48,044 bases of DNA, from assembly GCA_963715045.1 (NCBI GenBank), contig CAVQRC010000033.1:1-48044 (forward strand), given 5' to 3'. Under the pieces are notes generated by a model. That model was given only the letters and a program-made list of their open reading frames with translations. It was not told where the DNA came from and ran no database searches. This DNA is from CAVQRC01 sp963715045 (GTDB taxonomy: Bacteria > Planctomycetota > Planctomycetia > Pirellulales > Lacipirellulaceae). Positions 1 to 9,075 of the stretch are shown piece after piece (positions within the stretch are counted from its first letter, which is position 1; the number at the start of each line of letters is the position of its first letter). A program made the position numbers and the translations under genes.

Positions 1-314
1 CCTCGACGGTGCCGTGACGTCGTCGATGTCCATTCCGCGCCCCGAGCGTTCCGGCACCGCGGTCGTGCTCGGGTGATTCCGCCACGTCCCCCGGCAAAGC
101 CTCCTCGAGCACCGTGCGAATCCGCACACCTTGATCTGCGGCAGTATGGTGCCTGATGCGTCATTTATGCGGCATCGCGGGCATGCGTCGGTTGCCAGGA
201 CTGGCATGTGTGTTGCACAGTGTGCGTGTCACAAGTGAATTCTCACCGCCGGTCGCGGCGATTCGCGGATTCGGACTATCCACTCTCGTTCCGTTTCACG
301 GGTGCAGAAGCAAG
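1..314. other. 5' flank without a supported gene
   Basis: No convincing gene is visible. The open frame of the following propeller gene can be extended upstream to 156, but that extension lacks a signal peptide or domain character, whereas the methionine at 315 begins a clear lipoprotein signal. I treat 1-314 as intergenic or the end of an upstream gene cut by the window edge. Confidence 0.5.
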
Positions 315-1763
315 ATGTTGGGACTCGGGCAATTGAATCTGATGGTCGCGTTGGTGGCCTGTGCGATCTCTGTGGGCTGCGGAGGCAGCCAGGAACCTGC
401 TTCCGAGTCCACCGCCAAGCCGGCATCGGCAACAGTCGCGGATGCCTCACCGGCGTCAAGTGCCGCCGAGACCGCGCCCCGGAACACTCCTCGCCGGGAC
501 CCGAAAGACCTTCCCCAGCCGGTCACACTCACCAGCGATGACTGGCCGCAATTTCGCGGCCAGCATCGTGACGGCATCGCTGCGGCGACCCGGCTGTTGC
601 GTGCGTGGCCCGCCGAAGGCCCCCGAGTGGTTTGGGAGACTCCGGTCGGACCCGGGTACTCCGCGCCGTCGGTCGTCGCCGGCCGCGTCTACCTCAACGA
701 TTACAGCGAGGATCGCGGGGAATGGATGGTCCGCTGCCTCGCCCTCGACAGCGGCGACGAGTTCTGGCGATACACGGTCAAGAAGAAGATCCGCCCCAAT
801 CATGGGATCACGCGCTCGGCCCCGGCGACGGACGGGGGATTCGTGTTCGCGATCGACCCCAAATGCGAGCTCCATTGTCTCGACGCCCGCAACGGTGAGC
901 TGATTTGGAAGAAGCAGTTACCGGCCGAGTACGAAAGCCTGATCCCAGCCTGGTACAACGGCCAGTGCCCGCTCCTCGATGGCGACCGATTGATCATCGC
1001 CACCGGAGGAAGAGCGGTGCTGGTTGCCCTGGACAAGGCGACGGGCGATCCCATCTGGGAGACGGCCAATCCGGAGCAGTTTCCGCTGTCGCACTCATCG
1101 GTGATGCCGGTCGAAATCGAGGGCGTGAAGCAATACACGTACACGACGCTGAACGGGCCGGTCGGCGTCGATGCCGCATCGGGCGAGCTGTTGTGGCACT
1201 TTCCGTGGAAATTCAACACGGCCGTGTCGACGACACCCTTGCCGCTGGGCAACGGAAAGTTCTTTCTCACCGCCGGCTACCACGCGCGGACCGTGGTCTG
1301 CCAGATCACGCGGGTCGACGACGAGTGGGTCGCCAGCGAGGTAGTCAGTCTGCCGCCGCCGACTCAGGGTTGGAATTCGGAAGTTCACACGCCGATTCTG
1401 TACCGAGATCACATCTTCGGCATTGGCAAGAAACAACGTGGCTTGTGGACGTGCCTCGATCTCGAAGGCCAGGAAGTGTTCACCAGTAAAGGCAAAGCGG
1501 CATTTGGGATGGGTGGGTACGTGCTTGCCGACGGGATGTTCTTCGTCCTCGAGGGTAAGACCGGCACGCTGCGTGTGCTCGACGCCGATGCCGATCATTA
1601 CGAAGAGCTTGCCAAGGCGGAGCTGCTGAAAGGTCCCGACGTCTGGGCGCCACCCGTCATCTCCCAGGGCAGGCTGTTGATTCGCGATCTGAGCCGCTTG
1701 ATCTGCCTCGACATCGCGGCGGATTCGGCAACGGCTGCCACCTCGACCGCGGCAACTCCGTAA
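315..1763 (+). CDS. PQQ-binding-like beta-propeller lipoprotein
   Basis: A protein of about 482 residues, intact. The start at 315 was chosen because it opens a lipoprotein signal: a hydrophobic stretch ending in SVGC-GGS, so the mature protein should be lipid-anchored on the periplasmic side. A Pro/Ala/Thr-rich linker of about 55 residues follows. The rest is an eight-bladed type of propeller (PQQ_2/BamB-like) with repeated motifs such as WPQFRG, GRVYL, LDARNGELIWKK, LDKATGDPIWE and VDAASGELLWHF, typical of a very common planctomycete family. Family members are often annotated as PQQ-dependent but usually lack proven cofactor binding or enzymatic activity. It lies 26 bases upstream of a second propeller gene and appears to start the redox operon, so it may be an extracytoplasmic scaffold or electron-transfer partner; that role is inference. 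Confidence 0.85.
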   Translation: MLGLGQLNLMVALVACAISVGCGGSQEPASESTAKPASATVADASPASSAAETAPRNTPRRDPKDLPQPVTLTSDDWPQFRGQHRDGIAAATRLLRAWPAEGPRVVWETPVGPGYSAPSVVAGRVYLNDYSEDRGEWMVRCLALDSGDEFWRYTVKKKIRPNHGITRSAPATDGGFVFAIDPKCELHCLDARNGELIWKKQLPAEYESLIPAWYNGQCPLLDGDRLIIATGGRAVLVALDKATGDPIWETANPEQFPLSHSSVMPVEIEGVKQYTYTTLNGPVGVDAASGELLWHFPWKFNTAVSTTPLPLGNGKFFLTAGYHARTVVCQITRVDDEWVASEVVSLPPPTQGWNSEVHTPILYRDHIFGIGKKQRGLWTCLDLEGQEVFTSKGKAAFGMGGYVLADGMFFVLEGKTGTLRVLDADADHYEELAKAELLKGPDVWAPPVISQGRLLIRDLSRLICLDIAADSATAATSTAATP

Positions 1764-1789
1764 GCTGCCAGGATCTAACCGAATATCCG

Positions 1790-2621
1790 ATGAAACTCGT
1801 TCACACCAACACGCTGAGTGGCAAGGGGAAAGGTCCAGCGGAGTTTCGCACGCGGCTGGCTGGCATCTGCGTGGACGCCGCGGATCGTCTCTTCGCGCTC
1901 GGCGATCGCGAGATCAAACGCTTCTCCCTCCACGGCGCGGTGGAGTCGCGGTTCCCCATTCACGCCGCGAGTTGGTCGCTGGCCGTGGATGGGGAACGGC
2001 TGTGGGTCGGGGCACACGGCGAGATCGCCGCGTTCGATTTCGAAGGCACGCTCAAGAGCCGCATCGAGGACCCCCAGCGGCTGGGACGGATCACGGGCCT
2101 CGCGGTTCGCGGCCCCACCCTGCTGGCCGCCGACGCGACGAACCGCGACGATTCATCTGTACCGGGATGGGAAGTGGCAACGGCAGGTCGGCGACGATGT
2201 GAATACCCGCGGCTTCATGCTTCCCAACGGCGTCCTCGATCTCGCGATCGCGGCCGATCAACAGGCCGTGCTGGTCGCCCATCCGCAGAAGCATCGCGTC
2301 GAACGCTACAGCCTTGAAGGCGAGTTGATCGACAAGTTCGGCCACTTCGGGATGGAGCACCCGGCCGACTTCGGCGGTTGCTGTAACCCGACCAATATCG
2401 CAGCCATGGCGGACGGCTTGATCGCGGTCAGCGAGAAGGCGCCGCCCCGCGTCAAGGTGTACACTTCGGACGGGGAATACGTGGCCCAATCGGCCGAGGG
2501 CGTGTTCGACGCGAACACGAAGAACATCGATCTCGCCGCGGACAACCGCGGGCGGCTGTATGCGACCGAACCGCGGTTATGCACGATCGAAGTCTTCGAA
2601 CTCGTCCACGATGGCGATTGA
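1790..2621 (+). CDS. NHL/6-bladed-type beta-propeller protein (frameshifted)
   Basis: The reconstructed protein is about 276 residues. It opens with MKLVHTNTLSGKGKGPAEF and shows repeated propeller strands (ICVDAADRLFALGD, LAVDGERLWVGAHG, LAIAADQQAVLVAHPQ, YSLEGELIDKFG, VYTSDGEYVAQ). A GGCCNPTNIA segment near residue 200 is the most distinctive motif. The frame changes by +1 near 2147, between NR and TIHLYRDGKW; removing one base restores a continuous protein. No signal peptide is visible in the chosen start, which is unusual because its neighbours are exported. It is followed after 14 bases by the Tat ferredoxin gene. Probable role: sensor or structural propeller of the redox cluster; no enzymatic motif is seen. 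Confidence 0.65.
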
Positions 2622-2635
2622 AGGAGTGAGTCAAG

Positions 2636-3284
2636 GTGAACGATCCTGACCGACGACAGTTCCTGCAACGAACCGGTCAGACGGCGTGTGCGGTCGCCCT
2701 GGGTTCGACGGCCATCTTGTTGGGTCGACGTGCCTGCTCGGGCGACGCGTGGACGATTGTGCCCAACAAGTGCATCAATATCCGCCTCGGCGTCACCGGC
2801 AGTGACCGGGTGTGCGACGTGTGCGCGACCGATTGCGTGTTGCCGCTCTCCGCGGTGCGGGCCGTGAACGACCATGCCAAGTGTGGCCGCTGCTGCATTT
2901 GCCCGGCGTACTTACGACGTCCGCAGCCCGGTCGGCCCCGATGGGCTGCCCACGAAGAAGCTCTGTCCCCGCGACGCGATCGAGCGGACCGTGATCGGCG
3001 ACGTCGACCCCTACGATCCGCTCAACAACTTCTACGAGTACACGATCGACGAAGACAAGTGCAACGGTTGCGGACAGTGCGTCATGGAGTGCAAGGATCC
3101 AGCGGGACTCGGATCGATCCGTCTGGAGGTACGCTACGATCTCTGCCTGCGGTGCAATCAGTGCACCATCGCGACGAACTGCCCGGAGGAGGCGTACTGC
3201 CGCGTGGGTCCGCAACCGCCCCCGGAGTCGCGCTCGAGGGGGGACACGCGTGAGTGCCGAGCAACTGCCGCGGCCCCTCCGTGA
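2636..3284 (+). CDS. Tat-exported 4Fe-4S ferredoxin-like protein (frameshifted)
   Basis: The gene begins with GTG at 2636 behind a good ribosome binding site (AAGGAGTGAG). The N-terminus DPDRRQFLQR followed by a hydrophobic Ala-rich stretch is a twin-arginine signal, so the folded Fe-S protein should be moved to the periplasm. A Cys-rich part (CDVCATDC, CGRCCICPAY) is followed by two ferredoxin motifs, CNGCGQCVMEC and CLRCNQCTIATNCP, which can hold two [4Fe-4S] clusters. The frame changes by +1 near 2922 (between CPAY and YDVRSPVGPDGL). The end is uncertain: the last frame stops at 3284, but a TGA at 3251-3253 in the first frame overlaps the GTG of the next gene (GTGA), which would be the tidier natural end if another shift lies near 3210. 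Likely a periplasmic electron carrier partnering the NapH-like membrane protein. Confidence 0.72.
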
Positions 3285-4340
3285 TGCGGCTTCGCGTCGC
3301 GGCCAGACGGCCTGGGCCGGGCCACTCATCTGGCTGGTGTTCACCTCGACCACCGTGTGGTTTGCTGATATCGGCGGCGTGCCCGCGATCGCCCAGGACG
3401 ATTATCGAGCGACCCGTCACCGCGGCGCCGCAACCCGAGGACATTGGCGAAACGTATGCCCTCCCGCCCGTGCAGCGGGTCTTGCCCCGATCGGCGTGGT
3501 GGTACCTGGCCGACGTGATCCTGCTTGCCGGGGCACTCGTGGCAGCGGCATTGGTCGCCCATCGCTGGCGGCGGCGGTGGATGGCCGTCGTGATCACGGT
3601 CCTCTCGTTGGCGTACTTCGGGTTCTTCCGACAGGGATGCGTGTGCCCCATCGGGTCGATTCAGAATGTCACGGCGGCGATTGCCGATCCGACGCTGGCG
3701 GTACCGTTTGTGGTGCTGCTGTTCTTTCTGCTGCCGCTGGTGGCCGCACTGTTGGTCGGTCGCGTGTTCTGTGGCGGCGTCTGTCCGCTCGGCGCGATTC
3801 AGGACATCGTGGTGATCCGACCGGTACAACTGCCGCGGGCGGTCGATCGCTGGGGAGGGATGCTGAAATATGTGTACCTCGCCGCGGCCATCTGGTTTGC
3901 GGCCCAGCCGGCCGTCTCGCGGGATTTCATCATCTGTCGTTTCGATCCGTTCGTGGGTTTCTTTCGCCTCAGCGGTGCGGCCTGGATGTTGACTTTCGGA
4001 GGTGGTTTGCTGCTGCTGGGAACCGTCGTCGGAAGACCCTACTGCCGGTTCCTATGCCCCTACGGCGGCTTGCTGGCCGTCGTGTCCCGGTTCGCATTGA
4101 TCCCGGTGCGAATCACTCCCGATGAAGAACTCGACTGCGGGCTGTGCGCCGAAAGCTGTCCCTTTGGAGCCATTCGAAACCTACGCGCCGACCGCGCCGA
4201 CTGCCTGGCCTGCGCCCGCTGCTTCGGCCACTGCCCACGACAGCAGTACCTGTGGGGGGAAATTGAACTCGTGGATATCGAGAACCTGGCCACTCGAGCA
4301 GAAACGGCAGGGCGGCCCCGACTCGGAGACGGTCGCATGA
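3250..4340 (+). CDS. NapH/NosR-like membrane 4Fe-4S protein (frameshifted)
   Basis: A polytopic membrane protein with several hydrophobic segments (for example VILLAGALVAAALVAH, FVVLLFFLLPLVAALLVG, LTFGGGLLLLGTVVG). It carries the NapH/NosR/CcoG-type Cys motifs GCVCPIGSIQN, FCGGVCPLGAIQD and CRFLCPYGG, followed by a cytoplasmic ferredoxin pair, CGLCAESCPFGAI and CLACARCFGHCP. Members of this family pass electrons between the quinone pool and soluble or periplasmic Fe-S partners. The start is GTG 3250 (MSAEQLPRPLRDAASRRG). The frame changes by +1 near 3400, between AQD and IIERPVTAAPQPED. A second +1 shift near 4310 is proposed because it would give the tail EQKRQGGPDSETVA and a TGA at 4338-4340 overlapping the next ATG as ATGA. 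Without it this protein would be fused to the next gene. The family call is firm, the exact C-terminus is not. Confidence 0.75.
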
Positions 4341-5199
4341 AAGCCTCGCGATTCAAATCGGCCAGGTCCATCGCCGCAGCGGTGGCAGCGGTCGCGGTCA
4401 TCGTGGCGGTAGCCGTCCTGGCGGTTGACTGGGCGAAGCAAGTTGCCGCGGCCGAGGAACTCGCTGAACGCCTGCGTCAGGTCGCGGACGCCGCACGCGA
4501 AGATCCTGCCGCACGCGAGGCATTCGAGGCCGAGGTCGACCAGTCAGACGGCCCGTTCACTGGTCCGCGATCGCCGTCGGCAAGTGATCGGAATCACGGG
4601 CCTGTTCGCGGCGGGCGTCTTTCTCGTGCTGGTGAAGGCGAAACCCATCGCCAAACCGCGGCCGCCGCGGCTCGTTACCGATGCGGTGAAGTTGCCGGCA
4701 GCCGTCGACGTACCAGAAGCCAACGGCGAACCAGACGTGCCGAACTCCGCCTTCGCCCCCGAAGTCGATCTCGGAGAAGTCGATGCCATCGTCGCCCGCA
4801 TCGGTGTCGAAGAGCAGCAGTTGATCCCGCTGCTGCACGCGGTCAATCAGCACTACCGTTACCTGCCACCTCCCGCATTGGCACGCCTCGCCGCGGCGAC
4901 GCAGATTCCTCATCGCCCAGATTGCCGAGGTCGCCTCGTTCTACACGCAGTTTCGCCATCGCCCCCGTGGCAGGCATCTGGTCCGAGTCTGTCGCGGTAC
5001 GGCCTGCCACGTCGCTGGTGCGGATCGCATTCTGGCCGAACTCCACCGTGTGCTGGGAATCCCGCCCGGCAGCGATACCGACCCGGCCGGCGATGTCACC
5101 GTCGAAACGATTGGCTGCCTGGGCTGCTGCACGCTTGCTCCGGTGATCGAAGTCGATGATCAGATCGAAGGCCACGTCAGCGTCCAATCACTGGCCGAC
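4337..5199 (+). CDS. Membrane-anchored NuoE-like [2Fe-2S] subunit (frameshifted)
   Basis: From ATG 4337 (MKASRFKSARS) the product has one Ala/Val-rich transmembrane segment at about residues 11-31, a charged helix (AEELAERLRQVADAARED), and a second hydrophobic segment (VIGITGLFAAGVFLVLVKA). Then comes a NuoE/HoxE-type domain: a helical bundle (LLHAVNQHYRYLPPPALARL, EVASFYTQFRHRP) and a thioredoxin-fold [2Fe-2S] domain with CRGTAC and CLGCC, the expected C-x4-C and C-x3-C ligands. The frame changes by +1 near 4555 and near 4915. NuoE proteins normally lack membrane segments, so the anchor is odd and would tie the NADH-oxidising module to the membrane. The reading frame runs on without a stop into the NuoF-like part, so the two may be one polypeptide. 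The boundary at 5199/5200 is arbitrary. Confidence 0.65.
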
Positions 5200-7117
5200 A
5201 TGGTGGATTGGAGCCGCAGGCAGCGTACGAAGCCCGCAGATTCGATCTCGTCCGTAGCGGGCAACGGTCACGGGGAGCTTGCCGCGCCGCGTCTGGAAAT
5301 ACGAGTTGGCCTGGGTTCGTGCTGCGTCGCGGGGGGCAGTCGCGACGTGCTGGAATGCCTCGAGCAGGAAATCGTCGCCCGCCATGTCGACGCGGTGATC
5401 AAGCCGGTCGGCTGTGTCGGGATCTGCCATCTCACGCCCCTGGTCGAGGTCGTGCCGCCGGGAAGGGAACCGATCGTGGCAACCCGGGCAACGCCGGCGG
5501 ACGTTCGCAGGATACTGCGGACATTGCCTGACGCAGCTCCCTGGCCGTGGCGGTGGCGGAATCGCCTTACCGATGCCTGGCGCAGCGACGAAGCCGTCCC
5601 GGATGACGCCGCCACGGCGTGCCAGATTTGCCCGATCAGCGACGTGCGGGTCCGCCGCTTCGTCGATCCCCAGGTTCGCATCGTGACCGAGCACAGCGGC
5701 TTGATGGATCCGTCGAGTCTCGAGGATTATCGGGCCCGCGACGGATTCGTTGCGCTTGAGCGATGTGTGCAGGAGCGAAGTCCGACTGTCGATCATCGAG
5801 ACGATCGAACAAAGCGGGCTTCGCGGCCGCGGCGGGGGTGGCTACCCGACGGCGAGCCAAGTGGCGGAAGACGCACGACGCGACGGGCGAGAAGTACATC
5901 GTCTGTAACGGCGACGAAGGCGATCCGGGTGCGTTCATGGATCGGATGGTGATGGAGTCCTATCCGTATCGTGTACTCGAAGGAATGGCGATTGCGGCCT
6001 ACGCAGTCGGCGCCCATCGCGGCGTACGTCTACGTACGGCACGAGTATCCGCTGGCCGTGCGGCGGATGCGGCACGCGATCGATCGGATGCAGGCCGAAG
6101 GCTTGCTCGGTAACGCCATCTCGGGGAGCCGATTCTCGCTCGATGTCGAGATCGTCGAGGGCGCGGGCGCGTTCGTGTGCGGCGAAGAAACGGCCCTGCT
6201 GCAGTCGATCATGGGCCGCCGCGGCACGCCCCAGCTCCGCCCTCCCTACCCGGTCGAGCGGGGACTCTTCGATCAGCCAACACTCGTGAACAATGTCGAA
6301 ACGTTCGCCAACGTTCCCTGGATCATCCGCCACGGCCCGGAACGCTTCGCTGCCATGGGAACCGAGACGAGCAATGGGACCAAGGTCTTCTCGCTGGCCG
6401 GCAAGGTTCGCCGCGGAGGATTGATCGAGATCCCGATGGGGCTCACGATTCGCGAGGTCGTCGAGAAGATCGGCGGTGGCGTCGGTGATGGGAAGCGGTT
6501 CAAGGCAGTCCAGATCGGCGGCCCCTCCGGGGGCTGCGTCCCGGCGGAACTCGCCGACACGCCTATCGACTACGAGCATCTTCGCGAGGTCGGCGCGATC
6601 GTCGGTTCCGGCGGGATGGTCGTGCTGGACGACGACGACTGCATGGTCGACGTGGCCCGCTACTTCCTCGAATTCACGCAGCGTGAATCGTGCGGTCACT
6701 GCACGTTCTGCCGCGTCGGCACCCGCAAGCTGCTGGACATTCTCGAGCGGATTTGCGCGGGCAAAGGGCAAACCGCGCGACCTGGACGAGATCGAAGCGC
6801 TCTCCCGGTCGGTCATGCTGGGCAGCCTGTGCGGGCTGGGCAAGACGGCGCCCAATCCGGTCCTCTCAACGCTGAAGTATTTTCGCGAAGAGTACGAAGC
6901 ACACTTGCAGGGACGTTGCCCGGCCGGTCGCTGCAAATCGCTGATTCGCTACCACGTCACCCGCGACTGCGTGGGCTGCACCTTGTGCGCCCAGCAGTGT
7001 CCGGTCGGAGCCATTCCGCTCACGCCCTATCGCCAGCACGTGATCGACGCGGACCTATGCACTCGCTGCGATGCGTGCCGTGTGGTCTGTCCCGAACATG
7101 CAATCAAGGTCGTCTGA
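5200..7117 (+). CDS. NuoF-like NADH-binding flavoprotein with C-terminal ferredoxin (frameshifted)
   Basis: The N-terminal part is a second thioredoxin-like domain with GSCCVAGGS and GCVGICHLTPLVEV. The NuoF/HoxF core follows: the FMN/NADH glycine-rich loop GLRGRGGGGYPTA, then CNGDEGDPGAFMDR, GAGAFVCGEETALL, RPPYPVERGLF, TLVNNVET and the cluster motif SCGHCTFCRVGTRK. A C-terminal 2x[4Fe-4S] domain has CVGCTLCAQQCP and CTRCDACRVVCP. This is the layout of Hnd/HoxF-type NAD(P)H oxidoreductases. The frame changes by +1 at four points, near 5785, 5857, 6024 and 6768; at 6024, for example, removing one G gives the expected HRG-YVYVRHEYPL. No in-frame stop appears in the reconstructed protein. ATG 5200 is one possible start, but fusion to the NuoE-like part is equally possible. 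The TGA at 7115-7117 overlaps the next ATG. Confidence 0.78.
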
Positions 7118-8692
7118 TGGTGCGACTCTGGATTGATCATACGAGCGTTGAAGTTGCCGAGGGCACGTCGATCCTGGCGGCGGCGCGGCAGTTGGGGATC
7201 GACATCCCGGCGCTGTGCCATGAAGAGGGACAGGCCCCGCACAACTCCTGCATGTGCTGCCTGGTGCGGGTCGACGACGGGGCAGGGGTGGTTCCCTCGT
7301 GTGCGACTCCGGTTCAGGAAGGAATGCAGGTCGAGTCGGAAACGCGACGCGATTCACGAGCTGCGGCGGACGGGCATCGAGTTGTTGCTGGCCGACCATG
7401 CGGGCGACTGTCATGCGCCGTGCGAAAACACGTGCCCGGCGCGGATGGACGTGCCCGAATATGCTTCGCCACGTGGCCGAGGGAGACTACCGGGCGGCGA
7501 TCGAAACGGTGAAGCGGGACATCGCCTTGCCGGCGATTCTGGGCCGGGTCTGCCCCGAAGTCTGCGAAAACGCCTGCCGCCGCGGCCAGCACGACAGCCC
7601 CGCCGCGATCTGCAAGATCAAACAGTATCGTGGCCGATCGGGACCTGGCTTCGCCGGCGCCGTATCGCCCCCCGACCGCCCCGCCGAGCGGGAAGCGGGT
7701 GGCCATCGTGGGCGGCGGACCGACCGGCCTGACGGCTGCCTACCATCTCTCGCAACAGGGCCATCACTGCACGATGATCGAACAACAGCGACCAGCTCGG
7801 TGGTCGGCTGCACGACGAATTCTCCGCCGACGAGCTACCCGCGGGATGTGCTGCAGCTCGAGGCCGAAACCGCGCTGGCCCTCGACTCCGAACAGCGACT
7901 CGCGACGCAGTTGGGGACGCAGACTTTCGCTCGACGACCTCGCAGGCGAGTTCGATGCCGTGTTGCTCGCCACGGGTCGGAGCGATCGCGCGTGGATGAA
8001 CGAAGCTGACATCACGACCACGACCAGCGGCGTCCGGGTCGACGCCCGATCGCGGATGACGAGTCGCGACGGCGTGTTCGCGGCCGGCAACGCCGTGCGG
8101 CCCTATCATCTGGTGGTCCAGTCGCGTGGCCGAAGGGAAACTGGCCGCCCAGTGCATCGACGCCTGGCTGCGAGGGGAGGCATTCCCCGATCGGCGTCAC
8201 AAGTTCGAGACACGTCTGGCGCGACTGACCGCCGGCGAGGTCTGTGACTTCTGCGAAGGCTATCCGGACACGCCGCGGATCGACGATCGGGTCGCCGTGG
8301 CCGATCTGAGCGAGGAAGCTGCCCGACGAGAAGCCGAGCGGTGCCTCGACTGCGATTGCCCCGCACTCGATCACTGCGGTCTGCATCACTACGCGGCCAT
8401 GTACGACTGCGACGCCCAGCGGTTTCGTGGCAGTGAACGCCGCTTCGAAGGTCGCATCGTCGGCGACGGCGTCGTGCTGGAACTGGGCAAGTGCATCCTC
8501 TGCGGGATCTGCGTGACACTCGCCCGCGAAGCCGAAGACGCGGTCGGGCTGGCGTTTCTCAGCCGCAGTATCGATACCCGCATCGGCCCGCCGCCGGGCG
8601 TTTCGCTGCACGACGCGCTCGGCTCGGCCGCCCAAGCCTGTGCCGACGCGTGCCCCACCGGGGCCTTCACGCTCAACCGCCATGTCTTGTAG
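7117..8692 (+). CDS. [2Fe-2S]/GltD-like FAD oxidoreductase with ferredoxin tail (frameshifted)
   Basis: The reconstructed protein is about 522 residues. It starts at ATG 7117, overlapping the stop of the NuoF-like gene. Residues 1-75 are a NuoG/HoxU-type plant-ferredoxin fold with CHEEG, CMCCLV and SCAT ligands. Next is a GltD-like Fe-S part (CHAPCENTCPARMDVP, CPEVCENACRRG, AAICKIKQY), then the dinucleotide-binding motif VAIVGGGPTGLTAAYHLS and GVFAAGNAVRP. The C-terminal Cys-rich part has RCLDCDCPALDHCG, CILCGICVTL and CADACPTGAF. Seven +1 shifts (near 7344, 7459, 7629, 7787, 7842, 7937 and 8125) break it. At two of them an extra C precedes GTGGCCGA. Known GltD-type subunits hand electrons between NAD(P)H, flavin and Fe-S partners; here it probably couples to the NuoF-like subunit in the cytoplasm. 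The low number of bases per shift is abnormal even for this window. Confidence 0.72.
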
Positions 8693-9075
8693 CTGCCGCG
8701 AATGGAGCCGAGGCACTCCCAGACACGAAACGCCAAGTGGGTCACTTTCGCCGAAAGTGACGGACCCACGAATTGCCGCGGCGATTCGAACCTCGCACGC
8801 CACGAGTCGCCACTGGCCGACGATCGCGTTCAAGACCGCCACCGGGCCTTGGCACGCGGGATCCGTGACACTCGGCGAGTGTCACCCACTGTCACCCACC
8901 CAAGCGCGGGATTCGTTTGGCCCAACCATCGAATCCGAGGTAGGATTCGGCTGAACCAAAGACTCCACTCAGAGTCAGAACCATCCCGAGAAACGCATCA
9001 CGCGTCGATCGGTGGCCTTATCCGGCCCCTCATCCTCGCCCGGTGTGCCGAATCCACAGAAAACGGTTCAATGCC
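8693..9075. other. Intergenic region with REPIN-like palindrome pair
   Basis: No gene is seen. The stretch holds the inverted pair of palindromes listed separately at 8737-8889, with an extra partial copy (TGTCACCCACC) just after it. The rest up to 9075 has no recognisable signal. Confidence 0.6.
8737..8889. repeat. REPIN-like inverted pair of palindromes, copy A
   Basis: The left palindrome at 8737-8769 has arms GTGGGTCACTTTCG and CGAAAGTGAC-GGACCCAC. The right palindrome at 8863-8889 has a perfect core with arms GTGACACTC and GAGTGTCAC around GGC (8865-8885), followed by CCAC. The right end read on the other strand resembles the left end, so the 153-base unit has terminal inverted repeats made of palindromes. 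A second unit of almost the same length lies at 42226-42377. It sits between convergent or co-directional genes where it could also act as a terminator. Confidence 0.7.

Noticed and set aside
1790..8692. A programmed +1 frameshift signal common to the redox operon
   Set aside because: I compared the bases at the inferred shift points (for example CGC-G-ACG, TAC-T-TAC, GGC-G-TAC, TAT-C-GTG, CAA-C-AGC, GCG-G-GAT). They share no slippery codon, stop codon or fixed spacing, so I do not claim recoding.
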